A DNA stretch of 64,000 bases from Nitrospira sp. CR1.3 (GCA_014055525.1 WIAH01000018.1:1-64000); one strand, 5' to 3'; positions 51,425 through 60,295 are shown, counted from the stretch's first letter. Made by a program: numbers and translations. Notes: generated from the sequence alone by a model not told the origin.

Positions 51425-52119
51425 ACGACTACGACCTGGCCATTCAGCACAACGAGGCAGTCAACCTGGCCTGCGAGCACATCGGCATCCAACGCACCCG
51501 TTCGGATGCCTTCTTTGACGGCACACTCGGCAAGTCGCTGGTCAAGATCGTGCCGTTCGGTCACCCGCTCACGCCGCTCGATCTGGAAGAACTCAAGCGC
51601 GAATTGGACGCCCGTCCCGATGAAGACCGGCCGATCACCCTGGTCTGCCTCGGAATGGAACTGGGCGCGCTCTTGTGGATCGGAGACTGGAACCGCCTCC
51701 GCAAAGGCAAGGATGCGGTCAATCGCCTTGTAGTGATCGAACTGCGCACCGACCCCAAGTACGGCAAGTTCATCAAGCACGAGCCGGCCCGCGCGAAAGT
51801 GAAGTTTGCCCGCAAGAGCGGCAAGCTCCTGTTGGAGATTGAGGATTTTATTTCACCGACGATCATCGAGCGGCTCCAGCAGCAGGCCGGTCTGCTACAG
51901 CACAAGATCGACGATTGGCGGGCCATGGTGGACTGCGTCATGATCGATCCGGCCTACGACGGGAAGGTCTTCAATGTCGCGCTGGCCGACGTGCCCGAGA
52001 AGAAAACCGATCTCGTGGCAGGTCACTATGAACTGCCCGCGCCAAACGGCAAGACCACCGTAGCGGTGAAAATTGTCGACATGCTCGGCGAGGAGGTTCT
52101 CGTCGCTCAGCCCATCTAG
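51421..52119 (+). CDS. Mod C-terminal segment, separate frame
   Basis: 232 residues from a GTG that overlaps the preceding stop (GTGA). The sequence (NDYDLAIQHNEAVNLACEHIGIQRT ... LRTDPKYGKFIKHEPARAKVKF ... WRAMVDCVMIDPAYDG) looks like the usual C-terminal domain of this Mod class rather than a free-standing protein. The same frame upstream of the GTG reads AQSAFSVWRV, which is more of that domain. It may be translated by coupling and complement the frameshifted part in trans, or may be debris. Confidence 0.68.
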   Translation: MNDYDLAIQHNEAVNLACEHIGIQRTRSDAFFDGTLGKSLVKIVPFGHPLTPLDLEELKRELDARPDEDRPITLVCLGMELGALLWIGDWNRLRKGKDAVNRLVVIELRTDPKYGKFIKHEPARAKVKFARKSGKLLLEIEDFISPTIIERLQQQAGLLQHKIDDWRAMVDCVMIDPAYDGKVFNVALADVPEKKTDLVAGHYELPAPNGKTTVAVKIVDMLGEEVLVAQPI

Positions 52120-52417
52120 GCCTCTTCCGCTATCCTCCCCTATAGCCGAATCGAGGAGACCGTAACAGCCGGCTGGTGACCGCGCGGGGTGCTGGTCGAA
52201 ACGCCATTACGGCGCCGCTGTGCTGATGTGCGTGGCTGGTGAATGCGCGAGGCCCGGCCGTCCTTGCACATTGTCCAGGCAAGGGCGGACCGGAACCCCT
52301 CGCGTCTCGTGGGGGATGGGGGGAGCCGCAGCCGTTCACCGGCGAGCTACAGCAGCTAGGCGGCGACGCACTCAAGTGGAGAACAGCACCCGGCAGGAGA
52401 AGATGGCAAGAAGGCTA
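52120..52417. other. gene-free spacer at the end of the R-M island
   Basis: 298 bp, GC-rich, between the Mod C-terminal frame and the convergent VOC gene. No credible ORF, no tRNA, and no terminator with a T run. Base composition returns to that of the chromosome. Confidence 0.4.
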
Positions 52418-52852
52418 TCACGGCTCGCCGGTATCGCCGACTTCCGGAACATCGCGTTCGCCGAAGATGGCCGACTCATGCGTGTAATGTTTGAACTCGA
52501 GAAGATTCTGCGAGGGGTCTTGAAGAAAATAGGTATGGTGCTCGATCCTGGTTCCCGGAAACCGCACCCGTGGCTGCTGATAAAACTGCAATCCGCGGGA
52601 TTTCGCCCGGTCGGCAAATTCCTGCCACTGTCTCTTTGACAGAAAGACCAGTCCGAAATGTCGGGGATAGATGCCCTGTTGCGGCTGAGGTTCGTCGGTC
52701 AGGTGGGCCACGAGTTGATGGCCGGCGAGTCCGAACGTCACCGCCCTCTTCGATTCGCGCCCCAGGGTGCAGCCGAGTCCCTCGACGTAGAACCGCTTCG
52801 CCGACGCGATGTCGTGAGTCGGAAAGGCCAAATGAAAGAGCATACTACTCAT
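52418..52852 (-). CDS. VOC-family (glyoxalase/dioxygenase-fold) protein
   Basis: 144 residues. Typical VOC layout: MLFHLAFPTHDIASAKRFYVEGLGCTLGRESKRAVTFGLAGHQLVAHL, a HFGLVF strand with a His ligand, and TYFLQDPSQNLLEFKHY with the Glu ligand. Ligands H-H-E look present, so a metal enzyme is possible; substrate unknown. The ATG at 52852 overlaps the stop of the isoaspartyl peptidase (ATGA). Last gene of a three-gene coupled set. Confidence 0.87.
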   Translation of the reverse strand: MSSMLFHLAFPTHDIASAKRFYVEGLGCTLGRESKRAVTFGLAGHQLVAHLTDEPQPQQGIYPRHFGLVFLSKRQWQEFADRAKSRGLQFYQQPRVRFPGTRIEHHTYFLQDPSQNLLEFKHYTHESAIFGERDVPEVGDTGEP

Positions 52853-53733
52853 CGCCATCGATCTCTGATGACCGGCTGGCCGGTTCCTGCCCACCAACCG
52901 GCAGCCATCCTTGGCGTGACATGAGAGACGGCGAACCGTCCGTCCGCCGCAAGAACTACTGTACCAGCCGCACCGTCAATTCGCGAGACCAGCTGACGCA
53001 ATACCTGTCTGGCTGCCGCAGCAGGGCTATTCCCCGCTGCAAGACGATCGCAGATGGCCTTGGCAACAGTCAGGCGGATAATGCCTTCGCCGAGCCCCGT
53101 CATCGACACGGCTCCGCTTCGATTGTCGGCATACACACCACAACCGATGAGCGGCGTGTCGCCGACTCTGCCGGGCAGCATGGAATCGATGCCGCCCGTC
53201 GAGGCGCCGGCTGCCACGGTCCCTGATTGATCCAGCGCGACGGCTCCGACCGTGCCGTGGCGGTTTCCCGAGGTTGTCTTTTTGGCAAGCATGCGATCAT
53301 AAGCCGAACGCCGAAGCGATCTGGAGCGTGGGAGACGTTGCAACTTGAAAAGTCTGGCAAACCTCGTCGCCATCGGGCCGACAAGCAAGACATGCTCCGT
53401 TTCTTCCATGACGAGTCTGGCTGCGACGATCGGATGGAGGATCCTTTCGAGGGAAGCGACCGCGCCGGCCCGTAGGTTCGCCCCCTCCATAATCGAGGCA
53501 TCCATGCGCTGGACGCCGTCTAATTGTCGGTTGGAGCCGCGCCCGGCGTTAAAGAGCCCCGATTGTTCGAGGAGCCCGATCGTGCATTCGACCGCGATCA
53601 CCGACGGCCCTCCCTGCCGGAGGATCGCGTAGCCGGTCGCAAGGGCATCTTCAAGGCTGGCCGCCTGTGCCGTCGTCATGCGTCGGCGACCGGCGCCTCC
53701 GTGAGCGAGCAGAAGAGGACGAGGATGTGTCAA
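52849..53733 (-). CDS. isoaspartyl peptidase/L-asparaginase (Ntn hydrolase)
   Basis: 294 residues. Plant-type asparaginase fold: LLLAHGGAG, NAGRGSNRQLDGVQRMDASIMEG, and the autocleavage site NRHGTVGAVALDQSG with nucleophile Thr161, then ASTGGIDSMLPGRVGDTPLIGCGVYADNRSGAVSMTGLGE. Needed residues are in place, so it should self-process into two chains and remove isoaspartyl damage. Overlaps genes on both sides by 4 bases. Confidence 0.92.
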   Translation of the reverse strand: MTHPRPLLLAHGGAGRRRMTTAQAASLEDALATGYAILRQGGPSVIAVECTIGLLEQSGLFNAGRGSNRQLDGVQRMDASIMEGANLRAGAVASLERILHPIVAARLVMEETEHVLLVGPMATRFARLFKLQRLPRSRSLRRSAYDRMLAKKTTSGNRHGTVGAVALDQSGTVAAGASTGGIDSMLPGRVGDTPLIGCGVYADNRSGAVSMTGLGEGIIRLTVAKAICDRLAAGNSPAAAARQVLRQLVSRIDGAAGTVVLAADGRFAVSHVTPRMAAGWWAGTGQPVIRDRWR

Positions 53734-54296
53734 TTGAGGAGAAGATCCTTGGCTTGACGATAGGTTGGGTCACGCAGGCGGTCCAAGTCGGATCGTACAA
53801 ATCCCAGGCCGGTGACGCAGAGTTCGAAGTTGTCCGAAAGTTTCCTGAACAGAGGAGTTTCCTCGGGGCCCGGACTCTCAGCCATCTGGGCCACGATCCC
53901 GTAGGACCGTTTTCCTGTCTTGACGTAATCCACGAGAAAATCCTGGTGATAGATCATCCCGGCGCTCTTCAAACGGCGTAAGTATTCGGGAAAGAGCCCG
54001 GCCATGAAGAGGGTAAAATCACCGATATGCTGATGGACATCGCGCTCGCGATCCAGGGATTGCGCCTCGAGGAGCACCTCGGATTCGTAGAGTAAATCAA
54101 CGACGGTATCGGCCGATTTCCCCTGCTGGGTGCGGATCTTGTAGAGCTGGTCGGTTCGGGTAAAGTCGACGAGAAGGTTCGACACGTAGGTGGTGACATT
54201 CTGATCGGGCCAGCCGAGATGCTCGGTAAAGCTTTTCTCGGTCAGGGCGCCGAACAGCTGCCGTAGCGGGTGTCGAGGAGGAACCTGAGTTCCCAT
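53730..54296 (-). CDS. hypothetical protein
   Basis: 188 residues, start at 54296 with AAGGAG at 7-nt spacing. Mostly helical, with HPLRQLFGALTEKSFTEHLGWPDQNVTTYVSNLLVDFTRTDQLYKI and DVHQHIGDFTLFMAGLFPEYLRRLKSAGMIYHQDFLVDYVKTGKRSYGI. No signal peptide, TM segment or motif that I recognise. It heads the coupled set with the isoaspartyl peptidase and VOC genes. Confidence 0.72.
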   Translation of the reverse strand: MGTQVPPRHPLRQLFGALTEKSFTEHLGWPDQNVTTYVSNLLVDFTRTDQLYKIRTQQGKSADTVVDLLYESEVLLEAQSLDRERDVHQHIGDFTLFMAGLFPEYLRRLKSAGMIYHQDFLVDYVKTGKRSYGIVAQMAESPGPEETPLFRKLSDNFELCVTGLGFVRSDLDRLRDPTYRQAKDLLLN

Positions 54297-54411
54297 CGCT
54301 TTCTCCTTGGTTGAGAAGCGCTCGTCTGTAGTATAGCAGACAAGCGGAAAATTCCACCTCCACTTCACCAACCGCCGCGCTCGATCCGTCATCCGCGAGT
54401 CCTATCATGTC

Positions 54412-54852
54412 TCAGCGGGTGTCCAAGACGAACGTTACCGGTCCGTCGTTCACCGATTCCACGTTCATATGGGCAGCAAAGACTCCCGTCTCCACCAAGG
54501 TCCCTTGTCTGCGCAACTCGCAGGCGACCATTTCATACAGTCGTTTCGCCTCCTCCGGCGGAGCGGCTTCCTCGAAACTCGGGCGGCGGCCGTTTTTCGC
54601 GTTCCCCAGGAGCGTGAATTGGGAGACGAGCAGAATCGCTCCTCCCACATCCGTCAGCGATCGATTCATTTTGCCTTGGTCGTCGGAGAATATTCGGAAA
54701 GTTCTCAACTTCTCCGCCAGCGACCGTCCGTCCGATTCCTTGTCTCCTCTTGCCACACCCAGCAGAACCAACAATCCGTGGCGAATCTGTCCGACGATCT
54801 GTCCGTCGACTTCCACGGATGCTCTGGTGACTCGCTGGATGACGGCTTTCAT
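54412..54852 (-). CDS. dtd: D-aminoacyl-tRNA deacylase
   Basis: 146 residues. [39 protein letters not shown] is the classic start; the active-site motifs are [26 protein letters not shown] (SQFTL) and a C-terminal [23 protein letters not shown] (NxGPVT in family; here NDGPVT). Removes D-amino acids and glycine from tRNAs. Standard length. Confidence 0.95.
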   Translation of the reverse strand: MKAVIQRVTRASVEVDGQIVGQIRHGLLVLLGVARGDKESDGRSLAEKLRTFRIFSDDQGKMNRSLTDVGGAILLVSQFTLLGNAKNGRRPSFEEAAPPEEAKRLYEMVACELRRQGTLVETGVFAAHMNVESVNDGPVTFVLDTR

Positions 54853-54861
54853 GGCAGCAGC

Positions 54862-55377
54862 TTATCGGCGTACCCGCGATAGTGTCCCCTCCAGATTTAG
54901 CAGTCGTCGCTTCATCGACAACCCTCCGGAGAAGCCGCCCAGGGTCGCATCTTGCGCGACCACCCGGTGACAAGGGATGACGATAGGAATCGGGTTGGCG
55001 CCGACGGCATTTCCTACCGCCCTGGCATAGCGTTCGCCCCCGACGCGGGCAGCCACCCATTGATAGGAACGAAGGGAGCCGTACGGCATGCGCCGGAGCA
55101 CCTGCCACACCCGTCGTTGAAAGACGGTTCCCTGTTCGACATCGAGCGGCAGCGAAAACGTCCGGCTGCTTCCTGCCAGATATCGGAGCAGTTGTCCCTT
55201 GGCTCTTTGCAGCGCAGTAGAGGGTTTTCCGACTGTGAAAGGGCCGGCGGACGTCCGCAAGCTCGACTCGGCCTCACGCTTCGTCGCCTGAGGGAGGCTG
55301 ACGGCGCAGATCCCCTTTGACGATTCCGCAATCCCGACCCATCCCCACGGCGAACGAAACAGCGTTGCACGCACCAT
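54862..55377 (-). CDS. ogt: methylated-DNA-protein-cysteine methyltransferase
   Basis: 171 residues. The active-site block is NPIPIVIPCHRVVAQDATLGGFSGG with the acceptor Cys136, preceded by the DNA-binding HTH region RMPYGSLRSYQWVAARVG and the family LDVEQGTVFQRRVWQVL block. Repairs O6-alkylguanine by suicide transfer. It has no Ada regulatory domain. 9 bp upstream of dtd on the same strand. Confidence 0.94.
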   Translation of the reverse strand: MVRATLFRSPWGWVGIAESSKGICAVSLPQATKREAESSLRTSAGPFTVGKPSTALQRAKGQLLRYLAGSSRTFSLPLDVEQGTVFQRRVWQVLRRMPYGSLRSYQWVAARVGGERYARAVGNAVGANPIPIVIPCHRVVAQDATLGGFSGGLSMKRRLLNLEGTLSRVRR

Positions 55378-55386
55378 GTATGCCTC

Positions 55387-57003
55387 CTATCGCCTGATGA
55401 CGCGACTAAACTTTTTCTGAACCATGCCCCAGGCGAGCGTTAATTCTTCCGAGCCGAAGAGCGCATGAACCGCCGCATATCCGCCAACGCTGAACCCGAT
55501 TGCCACGAACAGCATCACCGACTTAGCGATCCAATCGCCCGGATGGCTCCAGATCTGCGCGCCGGCTACCGACAGGCAGGCGACAACCAGCGGCAGGCAC
55601 CCGACGACCGCGCGCAGCGACGTGCGTCCCACCGATCCCCAGTCGACGCCGCCCAATCGACGGTTGAGGACAGCAACCAGGATCCCTCCGTTCACGATGG
55701 CCGCCAAGGCGGTCGCGAGGGCCAGCCCGGAAACGCCGAGGGGCGACATCAGCATGAGCGAGAAGGCGATGTTCGCGGTCACGGCGATCGCCGCGGTGAT
55801 GGCCGGCGTCTTCGTGTCCTGCAGAGAGTAAAAGGCGGCGACGATGATGCGGACCCCGGCAAAAGCCCAGAGCCCGACGGCATAACAGAATACGGCCGTC
55901 GCCGTCGCGGTCGTATCGGCATGCGTGAAGGAGCCGTGCTCGAAAAACAGGTGTACGAGCGGCTCACGCAGCAGGATCAATCCGAGCATCGCCGGGAGAA
56001 TGATGAAGAGGATCATGCGTAACCCGAAGCCCACGGTCGCTCGCAGTTCGTCGAGGGCGCCTCTGGCCGATTGCGCCGATAAGGTCGGTAGAATGGCCGT
56101 GGCCAAGGCCACCCCGAAGATGCCAAGCGGAAACTGGATCAGCCTCATACCGTAGAACAGATAGGTCGGGCCTCCGGCGAAGAATGACGCCAGGATGGTG
56201 CTGACCGTAATGTTGATCTGCGTAACTGAAAGACCCAGCAGCGACGGGAGCATCAGCTTGCCGATCCGACGAACGCCGGGATGGCCCGGCGCAACCACCA
56301 ATCCGAACAACATCCCGCGGACCTTGAGCCCCGGCAGTTGCATGGCAAATTGCGCCGCGCCGCCTGCCACCACTCCGACCGCCACGCCGAGGATCGGTTC
56401 CGCCAAGGTCGGGGAAAGGAAGAGAGCGCAGCCGATGATGAAGATGTTGAAAAACACCGGTGAAAATGCCGGAGCGGCAAAGGCCCGCAAGGAGTTCAGC
56501 ACTCCCATGGCCAGGGCGGCGAGACTGATGAAGAGCAGGTAAGGGAACATGATGCGCGTGAGGAGAGTGGTCATGGCCAGCTTCTCGGGATCGTCATGAA
56601 ATCCGGGCGCCAGGAGCCAGACGATTCCTGGGGCAGCAATCACACCCAGAATCGTGATGCCGGTGACCAGGGTCAGCAACGTGGTGAACACAGCGCTCGC
56701 CAGCTCCCAGGCATCTCGTTTGGATTTCAACGTCTGGTATTCGGCAAAGATCGGAATGAAGGCGGAAGACATGGAACCTTCGGCGAAGAGCTCGCGCAAC
56801 AGGTTGGGAACGCGATAGGCCACGAAGAAGGCGTCGGCGGCCGGCGTCGCGCCGAAGAGACGCGCGAGGACCATGTCGCGGATGAAACCGAGCACGCGGC
56901 TCGAGAATGTGGCGGTCCCGATCAGCCCGGCGGCTTTGACGACTGAGTGGTTTTCGTCTTTGACCTGTGTTGGAACGGCGGGGTCGGCTGTAGGCTCAGA
57001 CAT
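55387..57003 (-). CDS. murJ: lipid II flippase MurJ
   Basis: 538 residues, MOP-superfamily transporter with about 14 TM helices. Family landmarks: GTATFSSRVLGFIRDMVLARLFGATPAADAFFVAYRVPNLLRELFAEGSMSSAFIPIFAEYQ at the start (Arg pair and acidic residues of the cavity), SQITQINI-type TM8 region as LSVTQINITVSTILASF, and RIIVAAFYSLQDTKTP. Moves lipid II to the outer face for the transglycosylase (mtgA). Confidence 0.94.
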   Translation of the reverse strand: MSEPTADPAVPTQVKDENHSVVKAAGLIGTATFSSRVLGFIRDMVLARLFGATPAADAFFVAYRVPNLLRELFAEGSMSSAFIPIFAEYQTLKSKRDAWELASAVFTTLLTLVTGITILGVIAAPGIVWLLAPGFHDDPEKLAMTTLLTRIMFPYLLFISLAALAMGVLNSLRAFAAPAFSPVFFNIFIIGCALFLSPTLAEPILGVAVGVVAGGAAQFAMQLPGLKVRGMLFGLVVAPGHPGVRRIGKLMLPSLLGLSVTQINITVSTILASFFAGGPTYLFYGMRLIQFPLGIFGVALATAILPTLSAQSARGALDELRATVGFGLRMILFIILPAMLGLILLREPLVHLFFEHGSFTHADTTATATAVFCYAVGLWAFAGVRIIVAAFYSLQDTKTPAITAAIAVTANIAFSLMLMSPLGVSGLALATALAAIVNGGILVAVLNRRLGGVDWGSVGRTSLRAVVGCLPLVVACLSVAGAQIWSHPGDWIAKSVMLFVAIGFSVGGYAAVHALFGSEELTLAWGMVQKKFSRVIRR

Positions 57004-57052
57004 CGGTCTGGATTCTAGCGGAAGCGCGGCGAGCAGTCTATTGAACTGTCGC

Positions 57053-57715
57053 TCATGATTCTTCGATCACGCGGTCCGGCAATTCATTCGGGTTGTCGCC
57101 CGAACTCACCGGGCAAGCGCGGGCAAGGATTTCGCCGCAACGGATCACGCCGGAGCAGAGCGCTCCGGCCACATCGTTCGCTCTCACTCGTTCGGTCATG
57201 GATTGCACCACGTCATTCCACTGATCGGACGGTACCAGCCGCGCCAGTTCCTGATCCGGCAGCACGTAGACCTGATGCTCCAGCAACGAGAGCATGAGCA
57301 AGGCGCCCGTTCGTTCGCGGGTTTGGGAAATTCCATGCTGCGCGAAGGCTCGTTCAGCCCTCAATCGGACTTTCTGACGCATCCGTTCCTTCGAGGTGAC
57401 GAGTCTGACGATCGGCGCGAACGTGCCAGACCATGCTCCGACGGCGTAGGCTGCAACCGTGGACAAAACCAGCCAGGCAGCGTTTGCGGCGTGCCAGCCC
57501 CACGGCAGCCAGGCCGCTTCCAGCGTGAGCAGCCCGGTCAGCGCGAGCAGCGCAAGGATGAGACCGGCGCGGTGCTGCGCATCCCGATACAGACCCGATC
57601 GCGAAACGACCATCGGAACGATTTCCGCGCGAGTCTCTCGTTCGGCGGATCGGACCGCTTCGCCTATTCGGGCTCGATCGTTCGCCGTCAGGCAAGTCAG
57701 CTTACCAATTTCCAC
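57053..57715 (-). CDS. TPM-domain membrane protein
   Basis: 220 residues. The frame is open to 57895, but the upstream part is antisense-like Gly/Ala sequence overlapping the neighbour; GTG at 57715 has GGAGGAGG upstream. TPM-like N-terminus (LTANDRARIGEAVRSAERETRAEIVPMVVSRSGLY), a two-helix membrane segment (LILALLALTGLLTLEAAWLPWGWHAANAAWLVLSTVAAYAVGAWSG), and a second soluble part (QHGISQTRERTGALLMLSLLEHQVYVLPD). Overlaps the upstream TPM gene by 14 bp; third gene of lemA-TPM-TPM. Confidence 0.82.
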   Translation of the reverse strand: MEIGKLTCLTANDRARIGEAVRSAERETRAEIVPMVVSRSGLYRDAQHRAGLILALLALTGLLTLEAAWLPWGWHAANAAWLVLSTVAAYAVGAWSGTFAPIVRLVTSKERMRQKVRLRAERAFAQHGISQTRERTGALLMLSLLEHQVYVLPDQELARLVPSDQWNDVVQSMTERVRANDVAGALCSGVIRCGEILARACPVSSGDNPNELPDRVIEES

Positions 57716-58610
57716 TGGCCCCTCCTCCGCCGAAGTCTCCGCCTCCTCCGCTGAACCCGCTATCGGACGAACCGCCGCTCCACCCGCCGCTCCGGCTGCT
57801 ATACCACGTCCAGTCATCGTATGCGCTTCCGCTCCGGCTCCCACGATTGGCCCAGAGCACCAGCCACAACAGAACGGCGGTAATCCCCGCCGCAACTATT
57901 CCCAGTGGAATACTCGCGGACTGTGCCACGAGATAGGCCAGCAGGCTCCCAAAGAGCGCTCTGGTGCGGCGAAGGCCTTGGCTGAGAACGATTCCTGCCA
58001 GAAACCCCACCACGATTCCGATGAAGACAGCGTGTACGGCGCTTGTATCCAAGCCCGTGCCTGTTGGGATCGTCGGATGATCCTGCGCCTGGTACGTGCC
58101 CTCGATGGTCTTGAGAATGGCCTCGACGCCCGCGCGCACGCCGCCCGGCATGTCGCCGGACCGAAATCGCGGCACGATCTCGTTGCGAATAATGTGCGCG
58201 GAGCGAAGATCGGTCAGCGCGCCTTCAAGCCCATAGCCGACTTCGATGCGCAGCTTTCGTTCCTTCACCGCGATCAGGAGCAGGACGCCGTTGTCGGTGC
58301 CCTTTTTGCCGAGCCTCCATGTCGTCGCGACGCGATGGGAGTACTCCTCCAGCGACTCTCCTTCGAGCGACGGGAGGATCAGAACCGCCACTTGATTGCC
58401 GGTTTTCTCTTCGTGAGCCTTGAGGGCCGCCGACAGTGAGTCGGCTTCGTTTGCGGGGAGGACGCGCGCGAGATCGACGATGCGGCCGGCGAGGGAGGGA
58501 ACGTCCAGCGCAGACAAGGTCGAGGCTAAGGTTAAGGTCAAGGCAGCCAGGTAACAGCAGCGCGCAAGGCGGCCGGTTCCTCGTGGTCTCAACCTTCGCC
58601 TCAGCCTCAA
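57702..58610 (-). CDS. TPM-domain (YgcG-like) exported protein
   Basis: 302 residues. An Arg-rich start and signal peptide, then the TPM phosphatase-like domain (VPSLAGRIVDLARVLPANEADSLSAALKAHEEKTGNQVAVLILPSLEGESLEEYSHRVATTWRLGKKGTDNGVLLLIA), a C-terminal TM pair and a Gly/Ser-rich tail ending GGGGASGNW. The TTG start lies in a hexamer repeat tract and the signal core (LALTLTLASTL) is encoded by another (58515-58544). Such proteins are linked with LemA and membrane-quality-control roles. Confidence 0.85.
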   Translation of the reverse strand: MRLRRRLRPRGTGRLARCCYLAALTLTLASTLSALDVPSLAGRIVDLARVLPANEADSLSAALKAHEEKTGNQVAVLILPSLEGESLEEYSHRVATTWRLGKKGTDNGVLLLIAVKERKLRIEVGYGLEGALTDLRSAHIIRNEIVPRFRSGDMPGGVRAGVEAILKTIEGTYQAQDHPTIPTGTGLDTSAVHAVFIGIVVGFLAGIVLSQGLRRTRALFGSLLAYLVAQSASIPLGIVAAGITAVLLWLVLWANRGSRSGSAYDDWTWYSSRSGGWSGGSSDSGFSGGGGDFGGGGASGNW

Positions 58611-58616
58611 TCTCGA
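58515..58616 (-). repeat. two hexamer-repeat tracts at a gene start
   Basis: 58588-58616 and 58515-58544 carry GAGGYTNAGG / CTYRACC-type words, the first around the TTG start codon and the second in the signal-peptide core. The second tract resembles the tract at 19614-19643 in the unrelated M16 gene. Confidence 0.6.
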
Positions 58617-58617
58617 T

Positions 58618-59208
58618 TTAGAATTTCACCTCCGGCGGCTTGGCCACGGCTTTTTCATCGGCCACCGTGAAGTTGGGTCGTTCGTCCAGATGCAGCATAA
58701 ACTTGGCGGTCAAATTGGTCGGAAAGTAGCGGACCATCTTATTGTATTCGGCGACGCGGTCGATGTAGCGCTTCCGAGCGACCGCGATGCGATTTTCCGT
58801 CCCTTCAAGCTGGCCTTGCAGATCGCGAAAATTCTGGTCGGCTTTGAGATTGGGATAATTCTCGGCGATGGCGATCAAGCGTCCAAGCGCCGATGTCAAT
58901 CCCGCCTGGGCTTTCTGGAACTGCTCGAACGCCGCCGGATCTTTCAGCAGCTCCGGAGTGATCTGAATGCCGGTGGCTTGCGCTCGCGCCTGCACGACGC
59001 CTTCCAGCGTATCCTTCTCATGGGCCGCATAGCCCTTCACGGTCGCCACGAGATTGGGGATTAAATCGGCCCGGCGCTGGTATTGATTCACGACTTCACT
59101 CCAGGCGGCCTTGGTATCCTCGTCCAGACCTTGCAGATCGTTATAGCCGCAGCCCCAGAGTCCAGCGACGATGAAAAACCCGGCGACTGCCGCGCGAGAT
59201 CTCTCCAT
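58618..59208 (-). CDS. lemA: LemA family lipoprotein-like protein
   Basis: 196 residues. N-terminal anchor with L-W-G-C lipobox-like site, then the long LemA four-helix bundle: YNDLQGLDEDTKAAWSEVVNQYQRRADLIPNLVATVKGYAAHEKDTLEGVVQARAQA and ENRIAVARKRYIDRVAEYNKMVRYFPTNLTAKF, both diagnostic. ATG at 59208 preferred (GGAGG at 6 nt) over the ATG two codons upstream. First gene of the lemA-TPM-TPM set. Confidence 0.92.
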   Translation of the reverse strand: MERSRAAVAGFFIVAGLWGCGYNDLQGLDEDTKAAWSEVVNQYQRRADLIPNLVATVKGYAAHEKDTLEGVVQARAQATGIQITPELLKDPAAFEQFQKAQAGLTSALGRLIAIAENYPNLKADQNFRDLQGQLEGTENRIAVARKRYIDRVAEYNKMVRYFPTNLTAKFMLHLDERPNFTVADEKAVAKPPEVKF

Positions 59209-59286
59209 GACCATCCTCCTTCTGATGCGATGCCGGCACATGCTATCATGGGCCCCACCATTAATATACGGCCGATGAGGACCGCG

Positions 59287-59592
59287 ATGTCTCTCGAACC
59301 CTCTTCACATCTGCCGGGAGGATTTCAGATCCGGCATCGTTCTCTCGGTCTGTACCAGGGAAGCGCCATCGAGCTGGCGTTCTGGCATCCGTCGTCCGGC
59401 ATGCCGGAATACGGGCTCTGTCGCTTCTCGACGAAGGAGAAGGCTCAATCCATGATCGACTTCTTGGCCTCGCCGGCCTGTGCCGAGCCGCTTGTCCGGG
59501 AGGATCTGCAGATCGAGCCGTTCAATCTCGCCGAACATGAGCGGCTGATTGCGGAACATCCGCTCCCTTCCGCCTGGGAACAACCTCTCTAG
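59287..59592 (+). CDS. hypothetical protein
   Basis: 101 residues; start at 59287 with GAGG at 6 nt. A compact alpha/beta-looking sequence (IRHRSLGLYQGSAIELAFWHPSSGMPEYGLCRFSTKEKAQSMIDFLASPACAEPLVREDLQIEPFN). No family recognised. It is divergent from lemA and lies in reading frame with an upstream open stretch that I do not include. Confidence 0.62.
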   Translation: MSLEPSSHLPGGFQIRHRSLGLYQGSAIELAFWHPSSGMPEYGLCRFSTKEKAQSMIDFLASPACAEPLVREDLQIEPFNLAEHERLIAEHPLPSAWEQPL

Positions 59593-59593
59593 A

Positions 59594-59625
59594 ATCGTGA
59601 AGCGTGTGTTGTGAAGCGTATCTCG
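59594..59625. repeat. degenerate TGAAGCGT-word repeat
   Basis: Two GTGAAGCGT words 15 nt apart, then ATCTCG. A reverse-complement relative lies at 61221-61254 (CGAGRTACG...TCAC...CACGCWT). It fills the gap between the convergent 101-aa gene and the PilZ gene. Confidence 0.4.
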
Positions 59626-59682
59626 CAGTCAGGGTGGAGGCCACCCCGGCGGATACGAGCGAAGAGGCTTGGCAACGAAGAT

Positions 59683-60201
59683 TCAGCTGGCGGCGCGCAG
59701 CTTGGGAGAGAGTCTGTCGAGTTGTTCCATCGTCCTGGATTGCACGAAAGCCAGCAGCCGCTTGTTTTCCTGAGCGGCGCGCAGGAACTTGAAGGCAATT
59801 CCGCGCTGGTTGACAGACCGCACCATCGCCGCCACTTCCAACGGCGGATCGTCCTGGTCGGTCACGATCTCCAGATAAAAAATATCGTCCACGCGAACCT
59901 GTGTTTCGCTCTTGATGATGCACCCGCCGACCGATAGATCCATCACGATGCCTTCGCCGCGCACTTTCCCGCCTGAGAACGACAGGTAGAGCCGAACCGG
60001 GATCCGGAGGTGCTGGCGCCGTTCGATTCCATGCCTCGGAAGATCCAATCCGATGCGGGAAGCCATGAAGCGGCAGCTGCAGTGCTGACAGGAGAACGGG
60101 GACATCATGAACAGCGCCGCGACACGTTCACTCGTCGAGAGCGGCCGTGATCGCAACACCTTTTCGTGACGGCATTGAGGACAGTGGAGCAGGCGAGCCA
60201 T
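59683..60201 (-). CDS. PilZ-domain protein with Cys-rich N-terminus
   Basis: 172 residues from the ATG at 60201. The N-terminal part holds two C-x2-C-like pairs (CPQCRHEK and CQHCSCRF), so a zinc ribbon is likely; then a PilZ c-di-GMP-binding domain with the RRQHLRIPVRL (RxxxR) and MDLSVGGCIIKS (D/NxSxxG) motifs. The frame is open further up to about 60324 with plausible helical sequence, so the true start may be upstream. A TTGACA/TATCGA promoter (60324-60296) argues for the shorter form. Confidence 0.85.
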   Translation of the reverse strand: MARLLHCPQCRHEKVLRSRPLSTSERVAALFMMSPFSCQHCSCRFMASRIGLDLPRHGIERRQHLRIPVRLYLSFSGGKVRGEGIVMDLSVGGCIIKSETQVRVDDIFYLEIVTDQDDPPLEVAAMVRSVNQRGIAFKFLRAAQENKRLLAFVQSRTMEQLDRLSPKLRAAS

Positions 60202-60295
60202 AGGCAACTGATACGGTGGAATGCGCTGATCCAGCTTCGTGACCAACCGCAAAGCGGCTTTCCGAGCGTCGTTATCCGGATCGTCCCTGAGTTCA

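Noticed and set aside
57716-57895. 60-residue N-terminal extension of the second TPM gene
   Set aside because: It is out-of-frame sequence of the upstream TPM gene tail; the GTG at 57715 has a strong ribosome-binding site.
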